From Hansfordia pulvinata (lineage: Eukaryota; Ascomycota; Sordariomycetes; Xylariales): a stretch of 64,000 nt of DNA. The translations under genes were made by a program, and so were the position numbers. Below, in pieces: positions 1 through 12,500 of the stretch (positions are counted from its first letter, which is position 1; the number at the start of each line of letters is the position of its first letter). The notes under the pieces were generated by a model that saw only the letters and a list, made by a program, of their open reading frames with translations, had not been told where the DNA came from and did no database searches. The DNA lies in contig BJKQ01000001.1 of NCBI GenBank assembly GCA_006538405.1, forward strand, positions 3,100,001 to 3,164,000, given 5' to 3'.

Positions 1-662
1 GTTGGTGTGGCGTGACCGAATCACTCGACATCCTCTTTTCTTTTTTTCTTCCTCTCCTTTCCTTCTCGGCTTCTCCCGGCCGTAGCGACGAGAGAGGAGG
101 AAGACAGACAGCCGGATTCGCATCCTTGCCCTTGGGGAGCCGGTATTTGGGGCTGTTTTTTTTCTTTTCATTATTCCTTCTTTTTATTTTGTTATAGGAA
201 ATAGAGATATGGATAATGTAAGCTGACACCGGTGGCGAGCATCACCACTTCCCGTTTTGGAGGGGGGCGGTGTCTTGGCTTCTTGGGAGTGTTAAAGATC
301 CCGCCACTTCTGGCGATAGGGCGCGCTATCCCCGGGGTGAGTTGCCTTTGCTCACTTCCGAGTTGGGTAGCGCTGTCCTTAGAAGACGATCATTCGAGCT
401 GGGTGCAGTCGATGAACGGCGCCGAAACAAGGGGGAGGGGGAAAGAGAAATAAAAAAAAGACGTATTTAACGGGGGGGGGGGCTGGCGATTTTTGCGTCT
501 GCACTTATCAAGCGAGCCCCTTCCGAATCGGCATTGCATCATTTCATGTCCCTTGTGCTGAGAAGGGGGCCTTTCTTCTCCACGTCGTCGACGATCGAGC
601 CGAGCCAGAGCCTTTCTCTCTTCCCTTACAGAGAAAGGGATTTCTAAGAAAAGAAATTAATC
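1..662. other. Intergenic, upstream of secreted-protein gene
   Basis: No convincing gene is seen. The stretch has C/T-rich tracts near its left edge and an 11-nt G run at 472-482. The last 100 bases are a pyrimidine-rich leader just before the ATG at 663. Confidence 0.5.
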
Positions 663-1648
663 ATGCGCCTCGTCAGCAGAAGCAGCAGCAGTCTGGGCGC
701 CGCCCTGCTCGCGGGCCTGCTGCTGCTGCAGCTCGGCGGTCTGGCGCTCGCGCGTGTCGCCGAAGTTCCTGGGTGAGTTGAATCCTTTTCTTTCTCTCTC
801 TTCTAGAGCTTTATAATCCCCTCTACACAAAAGGAGAAAACTGCCCTGTACTAAAACCCCCCACCCGGATAAAACAGACACAGCAACCACCACCCCGCCG
901 ACGATGACCTCCCCCTCCTCTCCCCCCGAGGAGGAGGACCGCGCCGCCAAGTCGTGACCGTGACGAGCGGGCGTCCCGGCGCGGCGGGCGAGGGGACCTC
1001 GCTCAGAGGCGCGGGGCCGGCGGGCTCCCGGTCGATCTGGTGGGCGGTGGAGGGCCGGCGGGCTTCTTCTTCTTCTTCTTCTTCTTCTGGGGGAAAAGGC
1101 GGCGAGCACCGCAAGGCGCTAGCCGAGATTGTGGCCCGCCCGGCGAAGAAGAAGAAGAACCGGTCACGTCTCGGCAGCCTCTTTCTTCTTGGGCAGGGAG
1201 AGCCCTTGGTGCTGGACGAGGATGACCTGGAGGCGCAGGTCGAGGGTTTCGCGGAGCTGGTGCGCGGCGAGGGCGAGGGCGGAGCCGGGGTGGCGGACGG
1301 GGAGGGGAACGAGGTTTACCTCAGCGTTCCGGACGTCCGAGTCGGAGAAGGGGCTGGGGGCGGGGGAAAGGGGGAGGCAAGGAGGGAGAGGAGCGGGTTC
1401 TACGGGCGCGCGGTGGAGAGGGTGGTGCGGGCGGCGCTGGGGCAGGCTGGTGGGCTGAGGGTGCGGGTGCAGATCCGGAAAGGGGCTGCCGCCGAGCAGG
1501 AGGAGGAGGGGAGGAGGAGGGGGCCGGCGGCTCCGGCTTGCCTGGTGTCGAGGTCGAGGTCAGCGACGAGGGGGGCGTGCGGTGCAGCGACCCGGGCAGG
1601 GTGGCGTACTACGACAGCTGGGAGGAGATTGCGGATAACATGGTGTGA
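663..1648 (+). CDS. Secreted protein of unknown function
   Basis: The ATG at 663 opens a 36-codon exon (663-772) that encodes a strong signal peptide: a basic start, then a Leu/Ala-rich core ending near LALARVAEVPG. A GTGAGT donor at 773 and an acceptor ending at 877, with an upstream CTAAAAC branch-like site, define a 105-nt intron. Exon 2 starts at 878 in the matching phase. The mature part contains a Ser run, a basic KKKKNRSR patch, the acidic segment VLDEDDLEAQVEGF and a YLSVPDV segment. The frame breaks in a GAG/GGA-rich run near 1490-1520. One missing base would join it to the frame ending YYDSWEEIADNMV before the TGA at 1646-1648, giving about 293 residues. I do not recognise the family. 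The signal peptide and first intron are well supported; the 3' half is less certain. Confidence 0.6.
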
Positions 1649-2270
1649 GTGTGTGCCGAAGGCATGTGGATGGAAGTGTAGTGTTTGTTGGAGGGGATGA
1701 GTTGGGAAGAAGCGGAGGGCGTTTGTGGGCGTTTTCGGCTGATGGGCAGGGGGCGGGGAGGGGTGTTCTTTGTTTCCCAAGGTTTGCTTTCAGGGGCATG
1801 TTGTTGGTACCTACCACGGATTTAGAATAGAGGTTGGGATGCTATCGCAGCCGAGTTGGCGCGGGCGCGGGAAGAGGAAAGTGTTGTATGATTAGGTATT
1901 CTATCTATTGCGTGTGGCCAGCAATGCGTGTGTCTATAATAAGATGGGAGCTATGATGAGCAGATGCAATAGACCGGTATTAAGTGTATGAGGCGGCAGT
2001 TGCAAAAAGTGGAAAAGAGAAAAGATATTAAGTGTATGAGGCGGCAGTTGCAAAAAGTGGAAAGAGAAAAGAAAAGAAAAGAAAGAAGAAAAAGACAAGA
2101 CAGGACCCAACTCCTCCTAAATGCAGTGCGCGGGGTGGTATCATGGATGGAACGCCGGGCTGTTCTGAGCAGCGGTGGGAAAAGACGAAGAGGCAAGACG
2201 AGGACGGCAGGTAGGCGAGAGCAAGTAGAGAGTAGGTGTACAGTGACGCAGCGTCCAAGGCGTGGTGAAA
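1649..2270. other. Short intergenic region with a tandem duplication
   Basis: This lies between the secreted-protein gene and the convergent membrane-protein gene. It holds a direct tandem duplication of about 48 nt (about 1979-2026 and 2027-2070), each copy containing GTGTATGAGGCGGCAGTTGC. No other gene is seen. Confidence 0.6.
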
Positions 2271-4079
2271 TCATCCACGACGCCCCGGCGGCGGCGGCGG
2301 CGGCGGCTCGGGCATCGGCTCCGAGGCCTCTATCATGGTGGACCAGGTCGTGACCGCCGTGTTGCGGTAGGGGTTGTTGTTGTTGTTGGGGTGGTAGGGG
2401 TGGTGCGGGTCGAGGTAGCTGGTGTTGTTGTTGTTGTTGTCAAGGCCGTAGTGGTCGTCATCCTCGATGGCCATGCGGTCGGCAAAGATGTTGTCGATCG
2501 AGATGCTGTCGCCGGCCATCTCGCGCGGGGGCGTCAGCGAGTGGCCCGAGTAGCGCCGGTGGTGGCGGGTGAGGTTGCGCAGGCCGCCGATCTCGGCCGA
2601 CGGGTGGTGCGTCCGCGGCGTGTCCGTGTCCGTCATCGCCGCCATGTCCGCCGTCTCCGTCTCCGTCACGGGGCTGACCCCGTTTTCGTCACGGTCGTGG
2701 TGGTGGATCGTATCAAACGGCTGCCGCTGGTACTCGTACTCCGGCCCTTGGCCTTGATGCTGCTGATACTGCTGATACTGCTGCTCCTGGGCGTGCGCCG
2801 TCCGCGGGGTCAGCAGGTGCGGCGGCCACCCCGCCACATCGCCCCCTTTCGAAGACGGCGGCGGCTGGACCATTGTCGGCGTCGTCGGCGCGTCGGAGCG
2901 CGCGGCCCGCGACGACGACGCCGTCGACGCCGACTTGCCCAGGAACACCTGCCGGCCCTCGTTGCTGGGATACTCGGCGTTGTGCCGCGGCGCGCTGATG
3001 TTGATGCCTTTGTTGTTGTTCTTGTTGCTGATGGCGTTGCTGATCTTGCGGCTGTGGTTGCGGTAGTGCTGCGACGCCGACACTGCTGCTGCTGCTCCTC
3101 CTCCACCCCCTCCCACTCCTCCTCTCCCGACGGCGGCAGCGGACTGGGCCATGGGCGCGCGGCGGCCGCCGGCGTCGTTGTTGTTGTTGTTGTCGGGGCT
3201 CGACCCCCCGTTGCCCCGACGCCTGCGCCTCCAGCACACAAACACGACGGTCGCCAGCATCACGGCCGCGACGCTGCCCAGCACGCCGCCCGCGATGGCG
3301 CCCGCGCTCGGCGCCGACGGGTCCTTGTCTTCGTCGTCGTCGTCGTCGTCGTTGTCGTCTCCGTCGTCGACGATAGGAGCCACCTCGGCCGGCCCCGTCG
3401 TCGTCCCGCTTGCCCCAGCCGTCGAAGACGTGTGCGATGCCGTCTGCGTCGGGGCACCAGACGAGGAAGAGGGAGGACCGCCAGAGGAGCCCCCATCCCC
3501 CTCCTCCTTCTCCTCGCCGGGTTTCCTGCTCTGGTCCGCGTCCTTGACGCAAGTCTCGCCGCTCTCGTGGCACGAGTACCCGAACGGGCAGCACGAGCCG
3601 CCGCCGCCGCAGGTCTTCATCCTGGCGCCGCCGCCGCTCCCGCCCCCGCCCAGGGCGGTCGTCTTGATGGGCGCGCCGGGCACCTTGTCGGCGTCCTGCT
3701 GGCCCAGGTCGCACGTGATGGTCTCGATCTGCCCGCAGCCCTGCCCGCCGGCGGGGCAGCACAGCACCGTCGTCCGGCCCGCCAGAACCAGGCACGTGTC
3801 CGTCTTGGCGCAGCAGAAGTTGTCCGGGAGGTCATTGTCTTCGTCTTCGCCGCCCCCGCATTTCGCCATGTCCTTCTTGCCCCCGCAGATCTTGTTTTCG
3901 TCGTCGTCGTCGTCGTCTCTTTCGAAGAGGGGGTTCCTGGCGAGTCCCGGCCTCCTCGGCGCGGCGGCGACGGCGATGGCGCCGGCCGGCGATGGGAGGA
4001 GGGCGCAGAAGGTCACCAGGGCGGCCGCGGCGGCGGCGAGCGCGAGGGCCCTCCGGGGGCGGTGTCTCGCGCTTGGCAT
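2271..4079 (-). CDS. Mid2-like single-pass membrane protein, Cys-rich ectodomain
   Basis: A single-exon gene of 602 residues. Residues 1 to about 35 form a signal peptide. Residues 64-180 are a cysteine-rich ectodomain with pairs such as FCC, LCC and SCC. Residues 200-235 are a Ser/Thr-rich stalk, followed by an Asp run. One membrane segment at about 259-282 ends in five arginines, which fixes the tail in the cytoplasm. The cytoplasmic half has Asn, Gln and Gly runs, a conserved-looking TAVTTWSTMIEASE near the end, and a Pro run at the C-terminus. The architecture matches fungal Mid2/WSC-type wall-stress or surface-sensor proteins, a broad family in which individual roles are mostly unknown. 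The sensor role is inferred from architecture. The long open frame on the other strand is an artefact of the repeats and GC bias. Confidence 0.8.
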   Translation of the reverse strand: MPSARHRPRRALALAAAAAALVTFCALLPSPAGAIAVAAAPRRPGLARNPLFERDDDDDDENKICGGKKDMAKCGGGEDEDNDLPDNFCCAKTDTCLVLAGRTTVLCCPAGGQGCGQIETITCDLGQQDADKVPGAPIKTTALGGGGSGGGARMKTCGGGGSCCPFGYSCHESGETCVKDADQSRKPGEEKEEGDGGSSGGPPSSSSGAPTQTASHTSSTAGASGTTTGPAEVAPIVDDGDDNDDDDDDEDKDPSAPSAGAIAGGVLGSVAAVMLATVVFVCWRRRRRGNGGSSPDNNNNNDAGGRRAPMAQSAAAVGRGGVGGGGGGAAAAVSASQHYRNHSRKISNAISNKNNNKGINISAPRHNAEYPSNEGRQVFLGKSASTASSSRAARSDAPTTPTMVQPPPSSKGGDVAGWPPHLLTPRTAHAQEQQYQQYQQHQGQGPEYEYQRQPFDTIHHHDRDENGVSPVTETETADMAAMTDTDTPRTHHPSAEIGGLRNLTRHHRRYSGHSLTPPREMAGDSISIDNIFADRMAIEDDDHYGLDNNNNNTSYLDPHHPYHPNNNNNPYRNTAVTTWSTMIEASEPMPEPPPPPPPGRRG

Positions 4080-6603
4080 CGCTGGCTTGGGGGTTTCTTT
4101 TCTTCTTCTATCTTTTTCTCCCTCCCCTCCTGAACAGCGATGACAAGTTGTCAGTGGTGGTGGTGGTGGTGGTGGTGGTGGTGGCGGTGCTGTTATTGCT
4201 GTTGCTGTTGAGTGGTATCAAACCACTTGATTAGAAGCGCTGACGATAGGTTGCTGATTGCTGATGAGTGATGATGATGGTAGTGGTCGCAGACGTGCCC
4301 TCACTGATTGGAATAGAGAATAGAAAGAGGGGTATAGGGGGTAGAAACAGCAAAAATAGGCCAGCAGAGAGAAGGAGACATGCACCAGGCACAAGAAATG
4401 GACGGAGAGAGGGGGTAACGCGCCGGGGCGTCAAACGGCGCGCAGCGCGTGTTCAAGTAACAGACCGCGGGCTCAGGCGCACAATGAACATGGTTCTTGA
4501 AGGATTGTTCACAGACGGGACAGACGAGAAAGAGAGCGCGACGGGCGGGGAGAGAGGGAAAAGGAGGACCAGGACAAAGAGAGGGTTTGTCGCGAACAAA
4601 AGATGGAAAGAAAGCCCCCCCCCCCCCCCCCCCCCTCACACACACTCCCAGGGTAAACAGGATCTACAACGGCACCCAGCAGTCAGTCAGCCAGTCACTG
4701 TCATAAGCAAGGTGACTGCCGGCACCGCTCCCGCCGGCGCTGGTGCTGGTGCTGGAGGCGGCCCAATCGATTCCAGAACGTCGCTTTTCATCATCCTGCT
4801 TCCTCCGCTTTGTTTGTCGCCCACGACGGGCCCATCCCCGAGTCCACAGGCCCAGACGCCCGCGCGGTTGACTCGCACAAGGCGGGGACGACACAAAACT
4901 CGCGAGACGCCGTGGTCCAACGAAACGGGAAGACGGGGGCGCTTCTTCTGGACTTGCCGATGACGCGCCGGCCCCGGGTGGGTGGGCTTTCTCTAAAAAT
5001 AAACCTCCATCTCTCCCATATTCTCGGGGGGAGGGCGAGACACCACGTGAGACGACGAGGATACGGGAAGATAGAGAGAAAAAAAAAGAGAGACGTGGAA
5101 ACAGCCTCACGACCAGAGGCGCGCGAGAGAGAGAGAGAGACACGACCGCTTTCTTCGTCGGTCGTCTCGGATCGGCGGGCCCGGGTGGTAAACGACAGGC
5201 CACGACGAGACGACCCTGAGAAGCCCCTCAGAGACGCCCCTGTGAGAAGATTGGTTGGACACGAGAAAGTCCCGTGGGTCGGAAGCGCCCGCCAATATGA
5301 GTACGAGTACTCGTACCGTATCTAAGGCTGTACTCGTAAGGTATCCCCCCCCCACCGTCGCAGAATCGGCGCGAAACGGGCCCACGGCGCGCTCTGATTG
5401 GCCCCACGGCGCGCCCCGAATTGACCGTCCGAGTGCCCGTAACCGCCGGGCTGTTTGGTCGCTATGAGTAGGTACACGACTACAATTTTGCTGTGGCCAA
5501 GGTTCCGCCTCCTAATAATGGGATATCCCATCGCATCGCGGGCCGCGGCCGCCCGCATCCGTTTCGGGCTCCGGGCGCTTTGGTCGGGGTTGATCACGTT
5601 ACCAAGGTACCTGTAATACATGGATGTACCGTGGATAAAGGCCATGAGCGGGAGATGTACCTTAGAGCTCTCGCCTTCAGTTCCCGACTACATGTAGTTA
5701 GGTACTCTCATAGTGCAAAAGGCCCTCTTACCGCTGCAGGCCGATTACACCCATCCATGCATGTACCTACAAAAATAACAGATCGCATGTCACATAGCGT
5801 AAACCGAACTCGAATGGAAAAGAAAATTCGTGAGCTTCGTTAAGAAGGGCAGAACAGGAGACCGCCTTGCCTCGCTATCTGGTACCTAAGCTAGCAGACG
5901 CGTTTAGAAATCAACTCGTGCAAGTACCTATTAGGTGTAGGTAACCCAACCCGTGGAGCCGACTGGCCAACAAAGATCTGGGCCCAGACTGCACATCGGC
6001 TTGTCCCTCCGCCAAAACAAAGGCTACAAGGACCGTCCTGCGCGCATCCAGCGGGAGATACCAGAGATGAAAAACCAAGAAAAAAAAGAGACTCCGCATT
6101 GGTGGTATCACTGAAGAAACCCAATAATCGAAAGAAGTGAAAGCAGAGTGAACAATATCAGAAAAAAAAAAAAAAAAAAGAGGCCAAGCGCGCTCGCAAG
6201 CTATGCAATAAGGGGATATCGGCATGGGACGAAGAGAAGGGTGGTTCCTCGCGGGAGAAAGGAGGGAGAAACCTCGGAATAAGTGGAGGGGGAAGAGATG
6301 CGAGAGCATATAGCGCAATCTGCCCAAGATCATGCGCAGCAAAAGAAGCAGAGACGGTTAAAAAAAGAAAAAAGAAACAATCGTGAGATCGAGCTGTGTA
6401 AGTGGCGCAAAGCATCAAGCCTGATGTAGAAGGGACCGAGGAAGAAGAAACGTAGTAGAAAACAATAAAAAGGACGAGGTTGTGAAGAAACAACAGGAAG
6501 TATAGTCTGTCGTGAATTTTTTTTCTTCTTCTTCTTTTCCTGTCTTATTTTTTTCCCGCCCTGTGAATCAAGTAGGGGAAGGAAAAAAAAAAAAAAAGAA
6601 CGG
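4080..6603. other. Intergenic region between two minus-strand genes
   Basis: The left part is the promoter side of the membrane-protein gene and has a GGT-type run near 4155-4185 and a 21-nt C run at 4615-4635. The middle holds three ACTCGTA/TACGAGT words at 5302-5338. A/T-rich 3'-flank sequence of the SAM-PH gene, with an A run at 6160-6178, fills 6100-6600. No credible coding region is seen on either strand. Confidence 0.5.
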
Positions 6604-7553
6604 TCAAATCATGTTGCCGTTGACGCTGACCTCGAACCCGTCGCCCTTCTGCTTGAGGGCGCGCGCCAGCATCAGCTCGCGCATCCAGTCGATGCGCTCG
6701 TCCCGGCTCTTGACCGCAAAGTGGTGCGCCTTTCCGGTCCCGTTGACCACGTCGCCGGCCGCCGCTGCTGTTGCTTCTCCTCCTCCCGGCAGGGCGCTCT
6801 CGCGCTTGCGCAGCCGCGCCCCGATCCGCCCCACGGCGTTGGCCTCCTGCGGGATGAGCTGGAAGCTGAAGGCCGCGACGTCGTCGTCGCTGGCCCGCCG
6901 CCCGTGGCGCGAGATGCTCATGGCCTTGAACGCCGCGTTCAGCTTGCTGGTCGCCCCCATGCTCGAGCACGCGATGGCGTAGTCGTCCACGTCGATGTAC
7001 TCGAGCATCGACCGCTGTTGTTGGCTGCTGGCGGCGGCCTCGCCCGACGACGACGACGACGACGACGCCGCCGTGGCAGCCGCGTTCTTGTGGTGCAGCG
7101 CCAGCCGCGTCCCCTTGAGCACCGCGTACTGGTCGTGCCACTCGTGCCGCAGCATCTTGGTCTTGCGCTTGCGCACGGGGCCCTGGTACGCGATGCCCTC
7201 GTCGTCGTCCTTCTTCTTGTTGTTGCTGCTGCCGCCGCTGCCGGGAGGGGCCACCTCGACCACCGACGTCCCCGACGCCGGGGACCGCAGGGGCGGCAGG
7301 GCGCGCTCAAACTGCTTGTCGACCGGCGACCAGGGGTACTGCACGCGCGGCGGCGGCTGAAGGGGCTGCCCGTCGGCGCGCCGCGACGATGACCGCGCCG
7401 GCCTGCTGGGCGGCGAGTCGTCCGGGGACCACGCCGAGACCGGCGGCAGCTGTTGTTGTTGGGCAGACGGGGTCCTCACGTTCTCCTCCAGGGGCGCCAT
7501 GACCTGGAACGAGGGCCGCCGCGAGCTGCGCGACACGGAGCGCGCGAGAGAGG

Positions 7554-7585
<32 letters not shown>

Positions 7586-9539
7586 TGGCCCGCCCGGTAG
7601 CCCATGTCCGGGGGCACCGACTGCGACGTGTCGCGCGCCACGGGGCCCAGCGGCACCGCCGTCAGCGGCACGTCCATGTCGGAGAAGGGCGTGCCGAATC
7701 GGTACGGCCCGCCGCCCGTCGGCGTCTGCAGGTCCGGCGACATGGCCTCGCCCCGCGACATGCGGTGCGGGTACATCTGCTGCTGCTGCTGCTGCTGGTA
7801 GTGATAGCTTTCCTGCGACGACCGCGGCGACGACCTCTGCGCGGACCCCCTCCGCGGCGACTGCCGCGGGGGCGCGATGTTGTTGTTGTGATGCGACGGG
7901 ATGGACAGCTTGGGCAGGCCCCTCAGGCCCTCGTGGGGCGACTGCGGAGCGGCAGCGGCAGCAGCAGCAGCCGGGTAGACCTCCCACGGCGGCGTCGGGG
8001 GCACCTCGCCCGCCGCGGTAGCGTCGCACCGGCCGTCGGCGGCGTGCTGGAAGTCGAGGAAGCGCCGCACGTTGTCCTGGGGGTCCCTCGCCTGCACGTT
8101 GCGCAGCGTCGCCTCCTGCAGGTACTGGAGCGCCGGCACCCCGGGCCCGGGCCCGAGCACGTCGGACGAGGCCACGACCGACGGCACCGCGTCCGACACG
8201 GGGCGCGGCGTCGGCGGCGTCGGCGGCAGCGCCTCCTCCTTCCCGCCGGCCGGCGACGGCCGGTTGAGCGCCGGCGCCGTCTCCGGGTTGCCCGGGTCGC
8301 CCGCCACCATGATGATCCCGCCCTGGTCCATGTCCACGAACGGGTGGTCGCGCTTGAAGGCCTCGATCATCCGCTGCTGCCGCCGGAACTTGGAGCAGTT
8401 CTCCCCCTTGGAGCAGTGGTGCGGCTTGGGCATCATCTGCTCGATGCCGACGATCGACACCGACTCCAGCGGCGAGATGACGTCGTGGTGCTGCTCCGGC
8501 CGCTTCTTGTCGTGGCCGTGCCGCACGCTCCTGCTGCGCTTCTCGCCCAGCGCCTGTGTCCTCCTGGGGGCCTCCTCCGCCGCTGGCGTGCGCGCTCCCC
8601 TGTCTTCCCTCCTGCGCTCCCTGCGCGCCTCTCGGCTCTCCTCCTCGTCGATCTCCGTGCTTGGCTTCGGGGAGTTGGGCCGGCTGTCTCGCAGGACGTG
8701 GATCTGGTTCCAGACCTTTGTGCGAATGCCAAAGGAGAAAATGCTGAGCTCCTTGAGGTCCTCAAACTTCAGAGTGATCAAGATGGCACCGTTAATGTCA
8801 TTCTCGATGAACTTCTCGGCGACAGACGCGTCGATACCCTGGTCAAGCATCCATTGCGCCACCATCTCGGGCGTCCACATGACAAGGTTCCCCGTGTCGA
8901 GCGTCTCGTTGGTGAACTGGACCGCTTCGCTTGCCAGCTGCAGAGGGGCCGTCTGCGAGCGAGGCGGGGGCACCTCGTGCACGATTGGGTAGTAGAGTTC
9001 AGGGTGGCTTTGGTGGTGCGACGCTTTCGGAGTGATGGGGGATAGGGTAAGGGAGTCGTGGAAATCCACCGAGTGCATCGACGACGACCCCGACAGGCGG
9101 AATAGATGAGGGCCTCGCGGGCCTTGCGTGATGGGCTTCGTGGCATCGAAATCGGAGGGGTACGCCTCGCGAGCCCTGCTCGACCTGGGCGTGTGAGCTT
9201 CCTCGTATGACGAGAGGGTTGTGATGCTCTGCTGGCCCGACTGCGCACTTTGGTTAGGAGTCTGCGACGAGTCCAAGTCTCGGAGAATGGCGTTCTTACA
9301 GAGTTCAAGCTGGTCCGCGGCGAGTTGTTGCCGTTGTCCTCGGGGTCACTAAGTATTTCTTCTTCGTCGTCCCAGTCGGTGTCTACGATGTCCGTGGCTA
9401 TCGAGCTCGGCCGGGGCTCGCCTCCTTTCAGTCCAAAAAAGGCGTCATGGCTCGGGCCTTTCTGGGCCATTTCATAATGCGATTGCTCGCCGTATCTGTG
9501 GGCTTGTGTGTACTGGACGGCGTGTGTCAGCTGCGCCAT
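6604..9539 (-). CDS. SAM and PH domain protein, polarised-growth type
   Basis: Two exons on the minus strand: 9539-9300 (80 codons, ATG at 9539) and 9240-6604. They are separated by a 59-nt intron with a GTAAGA donor, a CCTAAC branch site and a GCGCAG acceptor; the phase-0 join restores one frame of 958 residues. A SAM domain lies at about 200-265 (from VMWTPEMVAQW to VWNQIHVLRD). A PH domain lies near 765-940 (begins YQGPVRKRKTKMLRHEWHDQ). The long middle is low-complexity, with Gln, Ser and Pro runs and many Ser-Pro sites. Fungal Boi/Pob1 proteins combine SH3, SAM and PH domains and act in polarised growth and exocytosis at the cortex; no SH3 is visible here. The polarity role is inferred from domains only. 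Confidence 0.88.
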
Positions 9540-12500
9540 CGTGGCCGAGAATCGAATACAGAGTCGATGGCTGTGAGCTCTGGCTTACCATTTTGAACGA
9601 AAAGGGAAATCCGGGCGTATAAGAGGAGGAGGAAGCACGCTCTCCGGTATCAGCCGTCGCCGGCTAGCAGCCTTGTTTCCGAAGCAGGCTTTGTTTACTT
9701 GGGCAGAATGACAGACAAGGAAAACCGCATGCTATGGGAACACAAAGTGCCAGGTCGACGTCGCAAAAGGGGGAAGGGAGATCTTGCGCAACGCTGCGGG
9801 ATGCACGATTTGTATTTGTACGAGCGTAAACTGACGGCGTGATGCTGCAGGGGAATATGCGGCGCCTGCAAAGGGCGGGTGGCTGCTCAGAAGAGGGATC
9901 GATCAGAGGGGGGCCGGCCCTCTCTGTCTCTACGGTGCAGTGTCGTGTCTCTGCGGTGCAGTGTGAAGCTCCCTCTCGACCCCAACGCCAACTCTCTGCG
10001 GCCCGCTGTGCTGCTGTGAGCTGATTTCTGCCAGCCCATCAGGGCCGACTCGCTAAGAATAGCAACAGACGGAGCGAAACCCACCCGTAGCATGGCGACA
10101 AGACATCGGCAAGATCAAAGGCAGAGGGCTGGTTGGCGGAGACGCAAAGTGGTGCAGAAGCCCGCCGGGGCTGTGATTGGCCGCAAAATACCCCAGAGTG
10201 GTCGCCTAAGCGCCGTTGCCATCAAGCAGGCATATCCGTGTAAGGTATAATGCGGTGCGGTGACGAATAGAATCAGTGCCGGCCACGGGAGGGTGGCTGG
10301 CCTCGCTGCTCGCCCGCTCTCGGCTGCAGCGGGTGGAGACCCAGGCCGGCGCTGTGAATATGCACGAGACCACGCCGTCCCATTGGGCTTATCGTCCGCA
10401 CAGAAGGGGGAGGCGGCTAGAAGGGCACACCGACAACGAGGGTGCGCCTCTCTGTCTCCAGGCCTTGTGGGCTCGTACGGAGCATTTGTGATCACAAGGT
10501 CGGGCGACGGGTCACCGCCCCAACCTGTCTGTACACTGGACGGTGCGTTCATCCCCGAAGAATGGGGCCCTTGTCGAAGAGCACCATAGACGAATGCATG
10601 GAAGCCATGTTGAGGTTCGAGTGCCGCCCCTTTTCGGGGAAGCAGGGCGAGCCGGCATTCGAGTCCCACGGAGTCATTCCGCACAAGCTCTTGGGGTTAG
10701 CAATTCGTCCATTCGTGTGACAGGAAAAGGGGTCCAGGTCCAGGACAAGGACAGGTCTTGATCCTCCGCACAGACTCGTACGAGTAGAGACACCAATCGT
10801 GAGCAGTGGACCTGGCGGCGACGATAATCGGCGTCGAGAATTCACCGGGTTGCTTGTAGGGCGGGGGGGGATTCGCCACGGCCGGTGCTAACGGTGCCGG
10901 TCCCACACGAGACCATCGCATTATCCCGGCTGCTGACGGGGATGTTGGGGTTGGACCTTGGCTCCTCTCGCCCTGTGCCGCGAAATCTCGCAGGCTCAAC
11001 AAGGTGGTGCTTGCGCCCCCTGGTCCGATCTTGAGGCCATCACTGGACGGACCTATTCGCACCGCGCCGCAATCCGTCACCTGGCCCGGTACCGGTGAAA
11101 GCCCTGGCGCGCGCGGGACAGCGACAGGCGAATCGTGGACGGCAGGACGGCTTGCGAGGCATTTGCAGACCACCACTGACGATCCTTCTGGTCATGTGAG
11201 CATGGCCATAGCGGTGGCGGTCGCAAACGCAGACAGACAGGCGGCAGCCAGCACGGCGGTCAGCGCCGACGCCGCCCTCCATCACCACCATCATCAATCA
11301 CATTGTGAGAAGACCATAAGACCATGAGAGGGGCTTGGCCAGGACGGACGGCCCGGCAACCAGGCCAAGGCTGTTAGCTTGCTCGGTGGTCCTATCGTTG
11401 ACATGTGTATCCTGGAGAAAGTCGCCGCGACCGTTGACGTCGCGATTAGGCTGCTGGTTAGTGGCGCAGTAGCGCGGGCAGATCTTGCACAGACTGGCCC
11501 ACTGCCGCTTTGCTGCCCAATGGCTTGCTGCTACAAGGGCATGCGTGACTTGGCCATCCGGCCCGTGACCTGGCGATGAGCAAACCGCGCAGGCCGACTG
11601 CTGATGGGCCCCCGAGTCTCTGTCAACATTGCGTAGGTAGGTACTTGTACGAGTAGACCCAGCGCCGTGGCAAGTGCCTCATCCGGCAGGAGTGGTCCGC
11701 AGTTCGGACGAAGACGAGTCGAGTGCGAGAATTTCCCCATGGAGTCTGCACACTCGGCGTGCAAGGTGGAAAGAGGCAGTGGAAGAGAAAGTAAGTGAGC
11801 ATGGATTACAGCTCTACCTTGGATCCGGGTGCTTCCCGAGTAACCTCCCCCCCTCCCGCGGGGCCCACGGACAGGGGCCGACTGGCACCAACTCGACTGG
11901 GAAAGGTGAGCGAGGCCTTGGCCGATTCACGTACGAGTGATGGCCCGTAGCTGCTTGCACTTTGCGATGACAGGTCCGAAAAGTCGTCGTATGCTCGCAG
12001 CCCCCCCTGCCGAGCATCCCGGCAGGAGTCAGCACACAAAAAGGCCAGCTTTCGGCGCTCCTCTCTTCGTGTGGCGGGGGCCAGACTGCGAGCTGCCAAT
12101 TTCGCCCCCCGCCCTCGCAGCGCAACGAGCAAAGCGGCAAAGTCCCACTACTGTAACCCTTATGAAAGTTCCGTGCACTCCCCGCGCCGACGCGGTCGAT
12201 GATTAGTGTCAAAAAGTCGAGCATGGGCTGCAAGCTGAATGTGACGGCGGGACTGCCCGCCACGGAAAACGGACCGGACGCCGCCACCACCTAACCGCAA
12301 GGGGGCGCTGACTAGAGCCGGCATCGCACGCCATTTCACACCGAAAGGGGGGTTGGCTTTACCCGTAGACGCACCGACCAAAGGCCTTTTTTTGCCCGAC
12401 TCCGCATACTCGTAAGCGATCTCGCCGGCACAATGCCGCGCGGAGCATCCATCACGAAAGGGCTGACCGCGTCGCCTGCCGCGTTGGGACGTCCGGGGAA

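Noticed and set aside
2262..4133. A 623-codon plus-strand open frame opposite the Mid2-like gene
   Set aside because: It is the mirror of GC-rich low-complexity coding sequence: Arg/Val/Leu monotony, no domain. The minus-strand protein has a signal peptide, Cys-rich region and membrane segment.
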